NCBI GenBank assembly: GCA_030533445.1
Contig: CM060062.1
Span: 23,085,329 to 23,149,328 of the forward strand
Length of the DNA: 64,000 bases
Direction: 5' to 3'
Source of the DNA: Cyprinodon diabolis
Taxonomy: Eukaryota > Chordata > Actinopteri > Cyprinodontiformes > Cyprinodontidae
The number at the start of each line of letters is the position of its first letter. The stretch's first letter is position 1. This document shows, one piece after another, positions 61,079 through 64,000 of the stretch. The position numbers and the translations under genes are program-made. The notes under the pieces were generated by a model, which was not told the DNA's origin, ran no database searches, and worked only from the letters and a program-made list of their open reading frames with translations.

Positions 61079-64000
61079 TATTTTATGATTTTTTTTTCCA
61101 ATGGAACTGTTTACAGTTTACATTTAAAATGTAATCATTATTGAGTTTCTTAATAAAAAACAGGTTTTAATCAGTCATTAATATTTTGGTAACGTGCTCC
61201 CACAGCCAAAGGATCGTGTAGAAATGTCCCTGCTTGCTACAATTCCCAGATGAGCTTGATGGCTGTAAATGATAGTGTTCAGTGTTAAAGCTAATTATTT
61301 ACCAATGTTCCTATAGGCTTTGTGACTGATAGGCCCATTGTTTTCCTTCTTCTTTTGTCTCTCCTTTTTTATTATTTATTTAATGTGCCAATTACACTGA
61401 CAGGCAATTGTAGGGAATTCATCTTTTTGGGGAATTTACACAGCAAACCCCATGAATAAACAATTCATATTTTCTGGGTAAATTAGTTATCATTAATTTT
61501 AAATGCTGTGTTGGGGAAATGAATTACCATAAACTTAACACGCTGAAGAAACTGGCGCCAGTGTGGATACTTTAGACACCAACAGGAAATTCACAGAGGA
61601 AGTCAGTCAACTGGCAGATGTAGCAACATCTCAATCAGGGTTTTACTGCTACCAATGGAGGGAAATTATGTCTTCAAATTTAAAGCACATTTAAAAAAAT
61701 TGCAGGTCAAGGATGTGCAAACTGATAAATCTTAAAAGTAAACTGTATTTCTTTTTGCTTAAAAAAATATTTGAAAAGACTTTCTTTGAAATAATGAAGG
61801 TTTCAAACCATGAAAGGGAACAGCATCACTAGTTCCTAAAAAGCAATCTCATGAATTGCTCTGAAAACACATCAGCAAGAAGTGTCCAACTAAACGAAAG
61901 TTTGGAAAGAGGAGTATTTTCCTCAGAGACTTGCAATCCATTATCTAATTATAGCAAATTGGAAAGCATCATATTGAACAGCTATTTGTTAATACTAAAT
62001 TCACACTGTTGTTCTTTTGTTGTTTCTCTTGGTCACATCTTTGAATTTATGTTTATTAATTTCAACTTAATCTCAATTGTTAGAAACAAGAGAACAAATG
62101 AAGGTCAATTTTTTTACTTTTCCTGCAAATAATTTCTCATCTTGAACATATAATGGCAGGATTTGTTTCTTTTCTTTTTTTTTTTTTTTTAGGGGCGACT
62201 TAGTCTTACACCAACAAATTTCAGAATATGACATTGTTTCCTGTTCATTTGTATTCATATGAGTTTTGCATTCTTTTTTCATTTCTTGCTGTGTATGTAA
62301 AAGGGACCGTTTCTATTCCCCTGTATTACATGTATGTTCATTTCCTAACTTACAAAACAAATGATTAAGGTCTTTCTATGCAGTATCGCTGCTTTGTCCA
62401 ATCTGTATTGATATCAACAGCAGGAGTTTTTTTTTTTAATATCTTTTCATTATTACTTTGAATCATTTGCATGCATTAGCCCACGTTGTCTTTTCTCAAG
62501 GCTGAATCCCTCTCCACTTTGACTTCTAAAAAATTTACCAGCATGCCCTGCTAATACTAAACCTTCTTCTAAACTCTTATTAGGAATCCCAAAAATAATT
62601 TCCAAATACCTACAAAAAATGTCACTCAATTCAACTTACCCTTCTTTATAATCATCACTCAGAAATTGGACTTTTGTTGTTTTCTTTTTCCTCCTTTGAC
62701 TTCCATTTGTTTACCAATTTTCAAAACTACATTATCTTTGTATCTTAATATACATATCTTTTTATGTGATTAGATTTTTTGATGAAATTATGTATTATTT
62801 AGCCAACACCTTTGAAGTGTGTCATATCTTGATGAGATGATGAAATGATTATCAGGAACCATGCAAGTGACATTTGGCATATGGACTGAATTCATCTTTA
62901 TAACATCAGAGGTTTTTTTCACTATTTTCCTCTGATAAATCATGAAAAACTCTCTGCTTCGGCTTTTAACCTGTGACAGGTGTTTTAGTGCCAAAAAGAG
63001 GGAGATTTCTGAATCCTCTGAGTTTATGGATTAAATACATTTATTTTCTCTGACATTTTTTGATAGATCTAGTATAAAATGTAACAATCAGCCTCACGCT
63101 GTAAAGTTTTTAATGGATTTGATTTTTATGATTGAGATCCTCATGGTACAGTTAATATAACATTTCTCCAAAGGTGAGTAAGGTAGACATATCTTCAATG
63201 CATTTCTGTAACTGTACTTCTCATAGCCAGTCAGCCTTTGCTGGATCTCTCTTCACACTCTCGCCTTTCGTCTTCGTCTCTGGGAGTATGGGTGCATGTC
63301 AAGTGATTGTTGAATTGAAATATTGATGTGGAGTATCAAAGCGTGGCGTAGCACTCCTGTGTTTCCAGAACTAACCACGAAGCGCTTTGATCAGATACTC
63401 CTGTGATCTGACTTCTGAAGTTGTTAAGAGTGCTGGAAAACAAAATGCAAACAAACTTCAAGTGCTCTTGGTATTGATAAAAGTTTTCTTTGACAAGTGG
63501 AGATGCATGCTGTCTGCCTGCGTCTGCCCAAGACTGGAGATTTTGGGGGTTTTGTACATGCTAATGGACATGAGATGAGGGAATTATTATGGATTTCGGA
63601 GTCTCACACAGCTTACGGTGCAAATTATAGTGGATGCCTGGGAATCCACAAAGAATCAAGCAGCATTATAAAAAATATTTTAGTTATATTAATTCAGTAC
63701 TAATTTCATTGTAATTTTGCATATAAAACACTGTATTTGATACAAAGTAAGAAATCTAAAAGATCAAAAGATGTAAAGTGTGTTCATCATTTTGGTGCAG
63801 ATTAGCTTAGAATGTGAAAAAAATTATATTACCAGAGGAAAATATTAAAAATGTTTAAAAGATTAAACTAAGCATCACATTGTGTTTAACTGGTTGAGCT
63901 GTGAAAATGTAATTGTGCAAGAGCCCTAGGTTATCCACTGTTTTTAAATTATTTATAAAAACTTTGATTTTGCTCTAATATTTCCTTTTTTCAGCCTTGC
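61079..64000. other. Intergenic DNA, no gene recognised
   Basis: AT-rich, low in recognisable repeats. An imperfect hairpin lies at 63330..63401. No coding exon could be supported. Confidence 0.45.

Overview
This window looks like nuclear DNA of a ray-finned (teleost) fish. It has intron-containing vertebrate genes with GT-AG exons, long AT-rich noncoding stretches, many microsatellites, and a repeat mix typical of fish: L2-like and RTE-like LINEs, Tc1/mariner, hAT and piggyBac-like elements, chromodomain Gypsy LTR elements, and a tRNA-derived SINE. There is no sign of a bacterial or phage system, an operon or CRISPR. The species cannot be told from the sequence.

Two host genes can be supported. 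On the + strand, 1..9343 holds the last four coding exons of a beta-1,4-N-acetylgalactosaminyltransferase that best fits B4GALNT1 (GM2/GD2 synthase). On the - strand, 27758..18248 holds an essentially complete SLC26 anion-transporter gene of 17 coding exons, about 713 codons. I call it slc26a10 because of its sequence features and because B4GALNT1 and SLC26A10 are neighbours in other vertebrates. The genes converge tail to tail, with about 9 kb of repeat-rich DNA between them. The products act in different places: a Golgi glycosyltransferase for ganglioside synthesis and a plasma- or organelle-membrane anion carrier with a cytosolic STAS domain. Nothing here shows that they work together.

Layout: 1-9.5 kb is B4GALNT1, whose one long intron (412..8819) holds an RTE LINE with its target-site duplication, a GC-rich repeat, an LTR fragment, an L2 LINE with a BED-finger hAT element nested in it, and a MITE. 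9.5-18.2 kb is intergenic, with a nearly intact Tc1 copy (12745..14350) and an older Tc1-like relic (17034..18280) that abuts the 3' end of slc26a10. 18.2-27.8 kb is slc26a10, with a piggyBac-like foldback, a hAT and a second TTAA-flanked MITE in its introns. 28-29 kb is a terminal-inverted-repeat element filled with a 40-bp satellite. 32.8-38.5 kb is a full-length but broken Gypsy chromovirus in - orientation with an exact 5-bp target duplication. 39-64 kb has no host gene I can recognise. It contains two probable solo LTRs, an old LINE split by an L2 insertion, a compact 1156-bp non-autonomous LTR element (50832..51987), a tRNA-SINE, and a solo LTR (60286..61073) with an exact 5-bp duplication.

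The main points of interest are the variant anion-site motif and possible transposon-derived C-terminus of slc26a10, the non-autonomous LTR element that shares its boundary architecture with the chromovirus, and several nested or foldback insertions whose boundaries can be read to the base.
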